Shown piece after piece: positions 17,776 to 26,028 of a stretch of 49,955 nt of DNA. This DNA is from an uncultured bacterium (lineage in GTDB: Bacteria > Acidobacteriota > Thermoanaerobaculia > Multivoradales > J023), in NCBI GenBank assembly GCA_937948815.1, contig CALFAM010000150.1, positions 1 to 49,955 on the forward strand, given 5' to 3'. Within the stretch, counting starts at the first letter, position 1. Each line of letters begins with the position of its first letter. The position numbers were made by a program, and so were the translations under genes. Under the pieces are notes generated by a model. It was not told where the DNA came from and did not search any database. It saw only the letters and a list, made by a program, of their open reading frames with translations.

Positions 17776-20700
17776 ATGACGTCGATAGCGACCATCTGTC
17801 CTCGTGTCCACCCGCGTGATGCACGTTCGCTCGCCTTCGGGACGATGCTCCTGTCGACGGTCTTGGTATCGACCCTCGGTGCATCGACCCTCAGTGCATC
17901 GACCCTCCCTGTCTCCGTGGCCCGCGAGGTCGTTTTCAGCGACGGGAGCCGAGACCATGGATGGAGTGACGACGGCCGCTTTCTCGCCTTTACAGCGGCC
18001 GGAACGGTCGTCATTCCCAATCAGACCGGCCCTGACAATCGTGAGAACGTCTTTCTCTTCGACCGGCAGCTCGCTACCGTCGCGTTGATCAGCCGGACCG
18101 ACGTGGGGCCGGCGGCCGGTGGCAACTTCAGCTCCCGGCTGGCAGCGATCAGTGGCGACGGCACCGCGGTCGCCTTCGCGTCGTTCGCCTCGGACCTCGG
18201 GAGCAGCCTTACGCATCTTTTCGCTCAGATCTACCTCTGGCGAGCCGACTCCGGGGCACAGAACCTCGCGGCGGGAGATGGCCGGCTCCCGGACCCCACG
18301 GTCCAGCACCAGACGCGCGCCGGGGCGGAAGAGCACGCAGAGTTGGGACTCGACTTCGACGGCTCGACCCTGGTCTTCGTTTCAACGGGAGACTTCGGTT
18401 TCGCCGATCCGACACCGATGGGCGCGGACATCTACCGGCACGACATTGCCAGCGGCGTCACGTCCCTCGTCAGCCGCTCGGCCGCACAGCCCAATACGAC
18501 CGGCAACATCGGCTCCCCGGTCGAGGAGCCGCACAGTTGGGCAATGAGCGACGCTGGCGACCTCATTGCTTTCGTCAGCCGTGCCACGGATTTGGTGGTC
18601 GACGATGTCAACGGCGTGGAGACGGACGTCTTTCTCTTTGACGCCTCGGAGGACTCCCTCGTCTCCATCAGCCGCTCGGTTGCCACGGGCGCGACCGGCA
18701 ATCGCCTCTCACGCTACGTCTCGATGAGCGGCGACGGGCGGTACGTCGCTTTCGAGAGCCGCGCGACCGACCTCGTCGCCGGCATGATCGACGGCAATGG
18801 GGGCCTCAGCTCGGATGTCTTTCTCTACGACCACAATGATGGCTCTGTGACGCTCGTCAGCGCATCGAGCGTTGATCCCCTGCGCTCGGGCAACCTTGCC
18901 TCGGCCACACCCGTGGTCGACAAGCTTGGGAATTTCGTCACGTTCACCAGCCGTGCGCAAGACCTGGTACCAGGCTTTGTCGACGGCAACGCGGCGGAAG
19001 AAGGCGACATCTTTCGCTACGAGATCGCCACGGGCAGGATCTCCTTGGCCAGCCGTTCCAGCGACGATCCGCGGCGAAGCGCCGATGGTGGGTCGTCGGA
19101 ACCGCAATTCGCCGACCAGCAAATCGTCTTCGAGAGTCTGGCCACGGACCTGGTCGACGGCTTCATCGACGGCAACGGCGACGCCGGAGGCGACGTCTAC
19201 GGCTTCGATCCCACGACCGGAGCCATCGCCTTGCTGAGTTTCGCCTCCGTCGGCAATGTCGGCGGCAATGGCGACTCGCGCCTCGAGTCGGTCAGCGCGG
19301 CAGGCGCGGCGATCGTCTTCGAGTCGGACGCCGACGATCTCGTGGTGCTAGACGGCGTCCGGTCGAGGGCTGGCCACTACGTCACGGACACCAGCGGCAC
19401 CGCGATCGAGCGGGTTGTTCGCAACAACCTGATGACCATTTTGGGGGCGTCCACAATGGCCGATGGAGACTCTCGTGGGGTATTCATCAGCGATGATGGT
19501 CGATGGGTGGCCTACTCGAGTCAGGCATCGAACCTGACGCCGACGGAAGTCGAGACCAACGACCTGTTAGGGCAGGTCTATCTCTACGATCGGACGACCG
19601 GGATCAACACGTTGCTGACACCCCGTGCGGGCACCACGACGACGGGCGCGGATGGTAGCTCGCGTGTACATGCCATGAGTCGAGATGGCTCGTTGATCGT
19701 GATCGCCTCGACCGCGACCAACCTGATCGACGGCTTCATCTCACAGGGATCCGTCTCGAACCTCTTCCTCATCGATCGAACAGCCGCTACGACATCATTG
19801 GTCAGCCGTGACGCTTCGAATCCTCTCCTTGGTGGCAATCGAAGCTCCGCGCGCAGCAGACTCTCCGCGGACGGACGTTACGTCCTCTTCGACTCCGAGG
19901 CGACCAACCTGGTGAATCCGTTCGTCGATCTGAACGGCTTCTTGCTGGACGACGTCTTTCTCTTCGACCGCGTGACGGAATCGACCACACTGGTCTCGGC
20001 GTCCGTTGCCGGCGGCGGCCAGGGTGCCAACGGCGCTGCAGGACTCTCCGCCATCTCGACGGACGGCCGGTTCGTGCTCTTCGCCAGCCGTGCGGACAAC
20101 CTGGTCGAGGGCCTGACCTTCAAGTCGAGTTTTGGCGGCAATGTCTACCGCTGGGACCGAGAGAGTGGCACCTCGCGCTTGGTCAGTCATCGGATCGGGC
20201 GCCCGTTGGTCACCGCTGACCGAGGGTCCGGAGAGGCCTCGATGACTGCGGACGGCCAGGCGGTGGTGTTCGAGTCCTCCGCGACCGACCTGGTGACAGG
20301 GGACAACGCGATCCAATCCCAGATCTACCGATGGCGCGCCGGGGATGGATTGGTGGACCGCGTCAGCCATGCCCAGGGCGATCCCGATGCGGCACCGGAT
20401 GGCGCCTCGACGGGCCCTACCGTGAGCGCCGACGGCACGACGGTCGTCTTCTTCAGCCGTGGGAGCGACCTCTTGGAGGGGCTCGTGAATCCTGGCAACA
20501 CCAATCAGGTGTTCTTGCACGATTTCGACAGCGGTCAGACGACCTTGATCACACACCAAGCCGGCTCGCCGCTCACGGGCTCGAGCGAAAGCCTCGTCTC
20601 CTTCAACGATTTCGAGTTCCCGATGACCGACGATGGACGTGTGGTGGTCTACGGCAGCCGCGCCTCGGACCTCGTCGCGGGATTTAGCCATCCTATAGGC

Positions 20701-21357
20701 GAGTCGTTTCCCAATACCTATCGTTTCGACCGCGACACCGGTACGAACGAGCTCATCAGTCAGGCCTTCGAGAGCTCCACGGTCGGTGGCGGCGGCTCGT
20801 TTCTGAACGCATTGAGCTCCGATGGCTCGATCGTCGCCTGGTGCAGTCCGGAGCCGCATCTCGTACCGCGCGATCGCAATGGTGGTTTCGATGTGTTTCT
20901 CGGCGGTGCCGATTTCGATGCCGACCTTCGCATCACCAAGACCGATGCAGTGGATCCGGTTGCTGCCGGGGAGATAATCGAATATCGCTTGATCGTCGAT
21001 CACCTTGCCACGGATGCTGCCACGGGCATTCTCATCTCTGATGTGCTGCCGCCCAGAATGACATTCGAGCACGCGGTCGGCGAGGGATGGGCCTGCGTCG
21101 AAACGGGTGGCGAAGTCGGTTGCCTTCGTACCGCGCCGCTCCTGGGCGGCGCCACCGCGCCACCGCTCACCATCGCAGCTCGCACATCCGCAGGCGGAAA
21201 GGTGGAGAACACGGCCTCGGTCTCGGCCGGCACCCCGGATCTCGATCCAGACTCGAACGTCGACAGCGAGACGACCACGGTTCTCCCGTTGGGGCTACTC
21301 TTCGCCGACGGTTTCGAATCGGGCGACACGTCAGCCTGGTCGACCACGATTCCCTAG
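17776..21357 (+). CDS. Large secreted PD40-type beta-propeller protein with DUF11-like domain and DGFESGDTSAWS tail
   Basis: 1193 aa. Signal peptide within the first about 50 residues (AFGTMLLSTVLVSTL core). Residues about 55-1045 contain 15 imperfect repeats of roughly 65 residues: SxDGRxVAFxSxAxDLV, then DVFLFDxxxGxxTLVS, then xxGNxxS. This is the TolB/PD40 blade pattern and enough for two propellers. From about 1048 to 1170 comes a DUF11-like immunoglobulin-type domain (ITKTDAVDPVAAGEIIEYRL, SDVLPPRMTFE, NTASVSAGTPDLDPDSN). The last 20 residues contain LLFADGFESGDTSAWS. No catalytic residues seen; probably an extracellular or surface binding protein. Stands alone between two intergenic gaps; GAGG lies 7 nt before the ATG. 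Confidence 0.88.
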   Translation: MTSIATICPRVHPRDARSLAFGTMLLSTVLVSTLGASTLSASTLPVSVAREVVFSDGSRDHGWSDDGRFLAFTAAGTVVIPNQTGPDNRENVFLFDRQLATVALISRTDVGPAAGGNFSSRLAAISGDGTAVAFASFASDLGSSLTHLFAQIYLWRADSGAQNLAAGDGRLPDPTVQHQTRAGAEEHAELGLDFDGSTLVFVSTGDFGFADPTPMGADIYRHDIASGVTSLVSRSAAQPNTTGNIGSPVEEPHSWAMSDAGDLIAFVSRATDLVVDDVNGVETDVFLFDASEDSLVSISRSVATGATGNRLSRYVSMSGDGRYVAFESRATDLVAGMIDGNGGLSSDVFLYDHNDGSVTLVSASSVDPLRSGNLASATPVVDKLGNFVTFTSRAQDLVPGFVDGNAAEEGDIFRYEIATGRISLASRSSDDPRRSADGGSSEPQFADQQIVFESLATDLVDGFIDGNGDAGGDVYGFDPTTGAIALLSFASVGNVGGNGDSRLESVSAAGAAIVFESDADDLVVLDGVRSRAGHYVTDTSGTAIERVVRNNLMTILGASTMADGDSRGVFISDDGRWVAYSSQASNLTPTEVETNDLLGQVYLYDRTTGINTLLTPRAGTTTTGADGSSRVHAMSRDGSLIVIASTATNLIDGFISQGSVSNLFLIDRTAATTSLVSRDASNPLLGGNRSSARSRLSADGRYVLFDSEATNLVNPFVDLNGFLLDDVFLFDRVTESTTLVSASVAGGGQGANGAAGLSAISTDGRFVLFASRADNLVEGLTFKSSFGGNVYRWDRESGTSRLVSHRIGRPLVTADRGSGEASMTADGQAVVFESSATDLVTGDNAIQSQIYRWRAGDGLVDRVSHAQGDPDAAPDGASTGPTVSADGTTVVFFSRGSDLLEGLVNPGNTNQVFLHDFDSGQTTLITHQAGSPLTGSSESLVSFNDFEFPMTDDGRVVVYGSRASDLVAGFSHPIGESFPNTYRFDRDTGTNELISQAFESSTVGGGGSFLNALSSDGSIVAWCSPEPHLVPRDRNGGFDVFLGGADFDADLRITKTDAVDPVAAGEIIEYRLIVDHLATDAATGILISDVLPPRMTFEHAVGEGWACVETGGEVGCLRTAPLLGGATAPPLTIAARTSAGGKVENTASVSAGTPDLDPDSNVDSETTTVLPLGLLFADGFESGDTSAWSTTIP
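17864..17908 (+). repeat. Three tandem 15-bp units inside the signal-peptide coding region
   Basis: Units begin at 17864, 17879 and 17894, each containing ATCGACCCTC, and encode repeated S-T-L-x-A/V pentads. Because 15 is a multiple of 3, gain or loss of a unit would change signal-peptide length without a frameshift. Confidence 0.7.
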
Positions 21358-21453
21358 TTGCCAGATGCCTCGTAGTCCATCTGTCGCGTCATTGTTCGGC
21401 CATGCCGCGCTGAGATCAGCCGGAAGGGATGGCGGTTCGGCTGCGTAAAGTAC

Positions 21454-21459
21454 TAGTCT
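21454..21459 (+). promoter_or_regulatory. TAGTCT -10-like hexamer before the aminotransferase
   Basis: TAGTCT lies 7 nt before the ATG at 21467. No Shine-Dalgarno sequence is seen. Candidate leaderless start; the -35 is not evident. Confidence 0.35.
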
Positions 21460-21466
21460 ACGCGGC

Positions 21467-22750
21467 ATGGAGAACAGGGGGCCGGAGGGCGATCTCGACA
21501 CGCTGCATGCATTCCGCCGGGTGCCACGAACCGGCGTCATCTACGTCTCGACCGAGGCCGATGCGCGGGGCTATCGTCGCGGCGATGCCGCCTGGTCGAA
21601 TCTCGGGCAAGGACAGCCAGAGAGCGATGCCCTGCCCGGTGCGCCCGAGCGTGTCGGAGATGTGGCGATCGACCCGAACGATCACGAGTATGCGCCGGTG
21701 CCGGGGCTTTGGGATCTACGCGCGGCGGTGGCCGATCTTTACAATCGTCTCTATCGTCGAGGGCTTCCTTCGCAGTACAGCGCCGAGAACGTTGCCATCT
21801 CGGGTGGTGGTCGGGCCGCATTGACGCGTGCGGTGGCCAGTCTCGGCAACGTCAACCTCGGTCACTTCTTGCCTGACTACACGGCCTACGAAGAGCTGCT
21901 CGACATCTTCCGCTTGGTGACGCCGATCCCCATCTTGCTCAGCCGTGAGCAGGGCTACCGATTCACGCCCGAGGATCTGCGTCGTGAAGTGCTCGGACGT
22001 GGCCTCGGCGCGTTGCTGCTGTCGAACCCGAGCAATCCGATGGGCAAGGTGCTGTCCGGTGACGCCCTCGCAGGCTGGGTGGCCGCGGGTCGCGAGCTCG
22101 GTTGCGCCTTGCTGATGGATGAGTTCTACGCCCAATACGTTTGGACCCTCGGAACGGGCGAGCCCGGGCCGTCGGTGAGCGCCGCGCGCTACGTCGAGGA
22201 TGTGGATCGTGATCCCGTGGTGCTCTTCGACGGGTTGACCAAGAACTGGCGTTATCCGGGGTGGCGGGTGACGTGGACGGTCGGTCCCAAGCGGGTGATC
22301 GAAGCGGTGTCCAGTGCCGGATCGTTCCTTGACGGTGGTGGCTCCAAGCCACTTCAGCGCGCCGCCATACCGTTGCTGGACGCTGATTACTTCGCTGCCG
22401 AAGGGACTGCGGTGCGCCAGGCGTTTGGTCCCAAACGCGATCTGATCCTGGAACGCGCGGCGCGCATGGGTATGAAGGTGGACGGTGCGCCCGAAGGCAC
22501 GTTCTACGTTTTCGTGTCGTTGCGCGAGCTACCGGACGCCCTGGCGGACGGCATGGCGTTCTTCCGGGCCGCGCTCGATCAAAAGGTGGTCTGTGTCCCG
22601 GGGGTGTTCTTCGATGTCAACCCGGGCCGGCGCCGTTCCCAGCACCTGTCACGTTTTCGCCAGCACGTTCGTCTGTCGTTTGGCCCGCCGATCGAAGAGG
22701 TCAGCCGCGGTCTCGACAGGCTGGAGCTCATGATCAAGCACGCGCGATAA
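21467..22750 (+). CDS. PLP-dependent aminotransferase, class I/II
   Basis: 427 aa fold-type I aminotransferase. Visible features: SNLGQGQPESDALPGAP, HEYAPVPGLWDLRAAVADLY (substrate/cofactor region), SNPSNPMGKV (PLP-binding Asn), LLMDEFYAQYVW (Asp contacting the pyridine nitrogen), and DGLTKNWRYPGWRVTW with Lys259 as the Schiff-base lysine. The C-terminal HVRLSFGPP supplies the usual Arg for the substrate carboxylate. It transfers an amino group between an amino acid and a 2-oxo acid; exact substrate cannot be assigned. The 3-prime end overlaps the convergent histidine kinase gene by 17 nt. Confidence 0.93.
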   Translation: MENRGPEGDLDTLHAFRRVPRTGVIYVSTEADARGYRRGDAAWSNLGQGQPESDALPGAPERVGDVAIDPNDHEYAPVPGLWDLRAAVADLYNRLYRRGLPSQYSAENVAISGGGRAALTRAVASLGNVNLGHFLPDYTAYEELLDIFRLVTPIPILLSREQGYRFTPEDLRREVLGRGLGALLLSNPSNPMGKVLSGDALAGWVAAGRELGCALLMDEFYAQYVWTLGTGEPGPSVSAARYVEDVDRDPVVLFDGLTKNWRYPGWRVTWTVGPKRVIEAVSSAGSFLDGGGSKPLQRAAIPLLDADYFAAEGTAVRQAFGPKRDLILERAARMGMKVDGAPEGTFYVFVSLRELPDALADGMAFFRAALDQKVVCVPGVFFDVNPGRRRSQHLSRFRQHVRLSFGPPIEEVSRGLDRLELMIKHAR

Positions 22751-25004
22751 CGTTCGAGAGCGCCTTGCGTGCGGCCGCGAGCTCGGCCTCGACTTGGCCG
22801 ACCAGACCACGGGCCGTCTCGAGCTCACCCGCTTCGACCAGATGATGCAGCCGTGCGCAGAGTGCGCTGAGCCGCATGGTGCCGGCCATCCCCGTCGAGC
22901 CGACCAAGGTATGGGTCGTGCGGGCGGCGGATTGACCATCACCGGCCGAGAGGTGGGCTGCGAGCTCTCGGATGCGTTCCGGCGTGCATCGCAGGAATTC
23001 GCTGACCACTCTCCGCAGCACGTCGTTCCCGAGCTGCTCGATCGAGTTGATCTTGGCGTGGTCGAGGATCGGTGTGTCGGACGATGGTTGATCGGCGTGC
23101 AGAGCTGGTGTTGGCGTTGTGGGAGCCGTCACGTCGGGCACCTCCTCTTCGCGAAGTGTGGGGGCGTCGGCGCGCGCGGACACGGGGGCGTGTCGGCCCG
23201 GCAGCCAGCGCTCGATCATGGCGGCCAGCTCGTTCTCGTGGAAGGGCTTGGCGAGGTAGTCGTCCATTCCGGCCGCCAGGCAACGGTCGCGGGCGCCGCG
23301 CATGGCGTGAGCGGTGACTGCGATCACCGGAAGATGGTCGAGCTTGCTGTCCCCGCGGATCTGCCGGGCGACCTCATAGCCGTCGAGACCTGGCATCTGG
23401 CAGTCGAGCAACAGCAGATCGTACGTCTGCTCCCGCACCGCGGCCAAGGCTTCGGCACCGCCGGGCACCGAGTCGACGCTGGCGCCGAGCCCTTCGAGCT
23501 GGAGCTGGACCACGAGGCGGTTCACATCATTGTCGTCGGCTACGAGAATGCGCGCGTCGACCGACGATCGACCGGGCGCCGCAGGTGTCTGGGTGGCGTG
23601 CGGATGATCCGCGCCTGGCGCGCAGACGGGCAGCGGCAGGCGGACCGTAAACGTGCTGCCCGCGCCGAGGGTGCTCTCGAGATCCAGGGTGCCGCCCATC
23701 AGCTGGACCAGGCGCTGGCTGATCGCCAAGCCGAGGCCCGTGCCGCCGAATCGCCGCGTGGCGGAGGCGTCGGCCTGGACAAAGGGCTCGAAGAGGTCTT
23801 GTTGGGTCGCCGCGTCGATGCCGATGCCAGTGTCGCGGACATGGAAGCAGAGGTCGTGGAGGAGGCCGCAGCTTACCGTGACAGTCACGGTGCCCTGTTC
23901 CGTGAACTTGATGGCGTTGCCCACCAGGTTGATCAGAACCTGTTGCACGCGTACAGCATCGCCTTCGACCCAGACCGGGAGGTCGTCTGCACGCTCCAGC
24001 TCGAAGCCGATCCCCTTGGCTTCGCTGCGTGGTCGCAGCAGCTCGGTCACGTGCTCGAGCATGGGGGCGAGCGCGAAGGGCTGTCGATCGATTTGCAGCT
24101 TGTTGGCCTCGACCCGTGACAGGTCGAGAATGTCGTCGATCAAGCGCAGCAGGTCGTCGGCTGATTCTTGGATCTTCGTCGCGAAGACCGCAGCCTCTGT
24201 TGGCAACTCGGCCTGCTGCTGGAGCCGGTTGAGGCCGATGATGGCGCTCATCGGGGTCCGGATCTCGTGGCTCATGTTGGCGAGGAATTGGCTCTTGGCC
24301 AGGTTGGCTGCCTGGGCCCGCACCTGTTCCTCTTCGAGCTGGGTCGACTTGCGTTCGAGATCGCCCACCAGCGAGCGGGTGAGTCGAACGGCCTCCGAGG
24401 TTCGGCGACGGTAGCGATCAGCGGTGCCCGCCACGCCGACCAGGTAAAGGTTGAACCCGACGATGGCGCCGAGCTTGACCATCGCCGTTTCCCAGTCGAC
24501 CGCGCGTGCCGGCAGCAGCTCGAGACCGATCATCAACGCCAGGTACATCAGGGAGGAGGTCACCGCGAAGAAGGCTGTCCGCCGTGAGCTGATCGCAGAC
24601 TGATCGGCCGCATGCAGGGTCATAAAGAAGAACAGGAGGCTCTGCTCGCCGCCAGTGGCGTAGATGGTGGCCAGCGCCACCAGCCCATCCGTGGTCAGGA
24701 ATAGGTCGCCGAGGTCGACCCAGCGAACGCGCTCGTAGTAGGCGACGAGGAGCAGCCAGGTTACGAGTGCGTAGATCGCGGTGGCGACGGTGACGATCAG
24801 CAGCGGCGTCCGCAGGTTCGGATCGTCGAGAATGAAGTGGTTGTGGGCCCAGGCAAAGGCCAGGAAAACGAGATAGCCGACCAGGCGCAGGCGCGGCGAG
24901 CGTACGGTGTGGAACTGAATCAGACGCTTGCGTTTGGCGCGCGCGGCTGCCTCCCGGTCGAGCGGCAGGGGAGAAGCGAGCGTGGCGCCGATCGGTCCTT
25001 CCAC
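22734..25004 (-). CDS. Hybrid sensor histidine kinase (6 TM, HisKA, HATPase, REC, HPt)
   Basis: 756 aa from GTG 25002-25004. Upstream in-frame sequence lies inside the preceding SDR gene in another frame, and GAGG is 9 nt upstream of this GTG. About six membrane helices (residues 40-195) are followed by a short coiled coil. Then: HisKA H-box MSHEIRTPM (His246), N-box NLVGNAIKF, G-boxes DTGIGI and GGTGLGLAIS, a receiver domain (DDN at 490-492, phospho-acceptor Asp534 in LLLDCQMPG, KPF), and a C-terminal HPt domain with His698 in THTLVGSTG. The whole His-Asp-His relay is in one chain; the partner response regulator is not in the window. Signal unknown. Starts 5 nt after the SDR stop, so co-transcribed. 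Confidence 0.93.
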   Translation of the reverse strand: MEGPIGATLASPLPLDREAAARAKRKRLIQFHTVRSPRLRLVGYLVFLAFAWAHNHFILDDPNLRTPLLIVTVATAIYALVTWLLLVAYYERVRWVDLGDLFLTTDGLVALATIYATGGEQSLLFFFMTLHAADQSAISSRRTAFFAVTSSLMYLALMIGLELLPARAVDWETAMVKLGAIVGFNLYLVGVAGTADRYRRRTSEAVRLTRSLVGDLERKSTQLEEEQVRAQAANLAKSQFLANMSHEIRTPMSAIIGLNRLQQQAELPTEAAVFATKIQESADDLLRLIDDILDLSRVEANKLQIDRQPFALAPMLEHVTELLRPRSEAKGIGFELERADDLPVWVEGDAVRVQQVLINLVGNAIKFTEQGTVTVTVSCGLLHDLCFHVRDTGIGIDAATQQDLFEPFVQADASATRRFGGTGLGLAISQRLVQLMGGTLDLESTLGAGSTFTVRLPLPVCAPGADHPHATQTPAAPGRSSVDARILVADDNDVNRLVVQLQLEGLGASVDSVPGGAEALAAVREQTYDLLLLDCQMPGLDGYEVARQIRGDSKLDHLPVIAVTAHAMRGARDRCLAAGMDDYLAKPFHENELAAMIERWLPGRHAPVSARADAPTLREEEVPDVTAPTTPTPALHADQPSSDTPILDHAKINSIEQLGNDVLRRVVSEFLRCTPERIRELAAHLSAGDGQSAARTTHTLVGSTGMAGTMRLSALCARLHHLVEAGELETARGLVGQVEAELAAARKALSNVIARA

Positions 25005-25009
25005 GTTGC

Positions 25010-25891
25010 CTATCCTCTTTGCGTATCGCGCAAGCTTGGCGGTGCTTCCTCGAGCTCGTCGATCAGCTCGGCATAGCCTTGCCGAAACGTCGGAAACCGG
25101 AAGGAGTAGCCGGAGGCGCGGAGCAAACGGTTGCGGCACCGCTTGCCGCGCGCTCCGGAGTGGGTGTCTTCGTGGGGTGGCGCGGGTGCGCGTGGCCAGC
25201 CCGCGCGGTCGCACAGGAAGTCCACCACGTCGCCGAGCTTCGAGGGCTCGTCGTCGACCGCCACGTAATGCGCCGCGAGGCGGTCCAGGGTGAGCAGATG
25301 CTCGAGGATGCCGGCGCAGTCGTCGCGGTGTACACGGTTCGTCCACCGTGGCGGCTGGCGGGCGATCGGCTCGCCAGCCTGAGCGCGACGCAAGAGGCGG
25401 GTCCGACCGGGGCCGTAGATGCCGCCGAAGCGTACCGACGTCGAGGGCCAGGGTGCGTTGCGCAGCACGTTCTCCGCGTCGACCATGCGGCTGCCGGTAA
25501 AGCTGGTTGGATCCGTCGGGCTGGCCTCGTCGACCCAACTGCCATCGTCTTGGCCGTAGACGCCGGTCGAGGAGGTGAAGATCAGCTTCGAGATGTCCTG
25601 GCCCGTAGCGTGGAGTGCCGAGATGACGTGAGCGAGGCCGTCCGGGTAGGTGGCGCGATAGGCCGCGTCGGTGCGCGCGGGCGCGGCAGCCGCGTAGATG
25701 ACCCACTCGAGGCGCGAAGGCAAGTCACGCAAGGTTGCGGGTTGGGTCAGGTCCGCGGCCAGCGGTCGGATGGCTGGTGGGAGTGCGCTGACATCTCGAC
25801 GCAAACCCCACACCTCGTGACCGTGTGCAGCCAGGCGAGTGCCCAGCGCGCACCCCACGTCGCCGCAACCAGCGATCAGTGTCCGTGCCAT
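25010..25891 (-). CDS. NAD(P)-dependent epimerase/SDR-family protein, YeeZ-like
   Basis: 293 aa. Atypical extended SDR with an N-terminal Rossmann loop LIAGCGDVGCALG (GxGxxG-like), then VIYAAAA, LIFTSSTGVYGQDDG, and an RFGGIYGPGRTRLL segment, all shared with the YeeZ group of sugar-nucleotide-epimerase-like proteins whose substrates are undefined. The canonical YxxxK is not evident: the position after VDEASP has no Tyr-Lys pair, as in many YeeZ relatives. ATG at 25889-25891 with TAACCT 6 nt upstream and no Shine-Dalgarno. First gene of a two-gene unit with the hybrid kinase. Confidence 0.87.
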   Translation of the reverse strand: MARTLIAGCGDVGCALGTRLAAHGHEVWGLRRDVSALPPAIRPLAADLTQPATLRDLPSRLEWVIYAAAAPARTDAAYRATYPDGLAHVISALHATGQDISKLIFTSSTGVYGQDDGSWVDEASPTDPTSFTGSRMVDAENVLRNAPWPSTSVRFGGIYGPGRTRLLRRAQAGEPIARQPPRWTNRVHRDDCAGILEHLLTLDRLAAHYVAVDDEPSKLGDVVDFLCDRAGWPRAPAPPHEDTHSGARGKRCRNRLLRASGYSFRFPTFRQGYAELIDELEEAPPSLRDTQRG

Positions 25892-25897
25892 GTCGAG

Positions 25898-25903
25898 AGG
25901 TTA
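25898..25903 (-). promoter_or_regulatory. TAACCT -10-like hexamer before the YeeZ-like gene
   Basis: Minus strand TAACCT-CTCGAC-ATG: 6 nt spacing and no ribosome binding site. Candidate leaderless promoter. Confidence 0.4.
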
Positions 25904-25930
25904 GCAGCCAACCGCCGGGTCCGTGCACGA

Positions 25931-25976
25931 TCGACGCTTGGAATGGGTCGAGTACAATGTGAATTTGGGGAAATTC
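25931..25976 (+). promoter_or_regulatory. Candidate promoter with palindrome over the start site
   Basis: TCGACG (25931-25936) and TACAAT (25953-25958) are separated by 16 nt and resemble sigma70 -35/-10 boxes. The perfect inverted repeat GAATTT-GGGG-AAATTC (25961-25976) covers the predicted start point, where a repressor could act. It would drive the solute-binding lipoprotein gene at 26029. Confidence 0.4.
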
Positions 25977-26028
25977 TTCACCTTCCCAAGACAGATCGGT
26001 GTCTGGGATGGCTGCCGGAGGTGGCGCA

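Noticed and set aside
19795-21072. Minus-strand open frame inside the propeller gene
   Set aside because: Mirrors the repeats of the real gene; no domain and no start signals.
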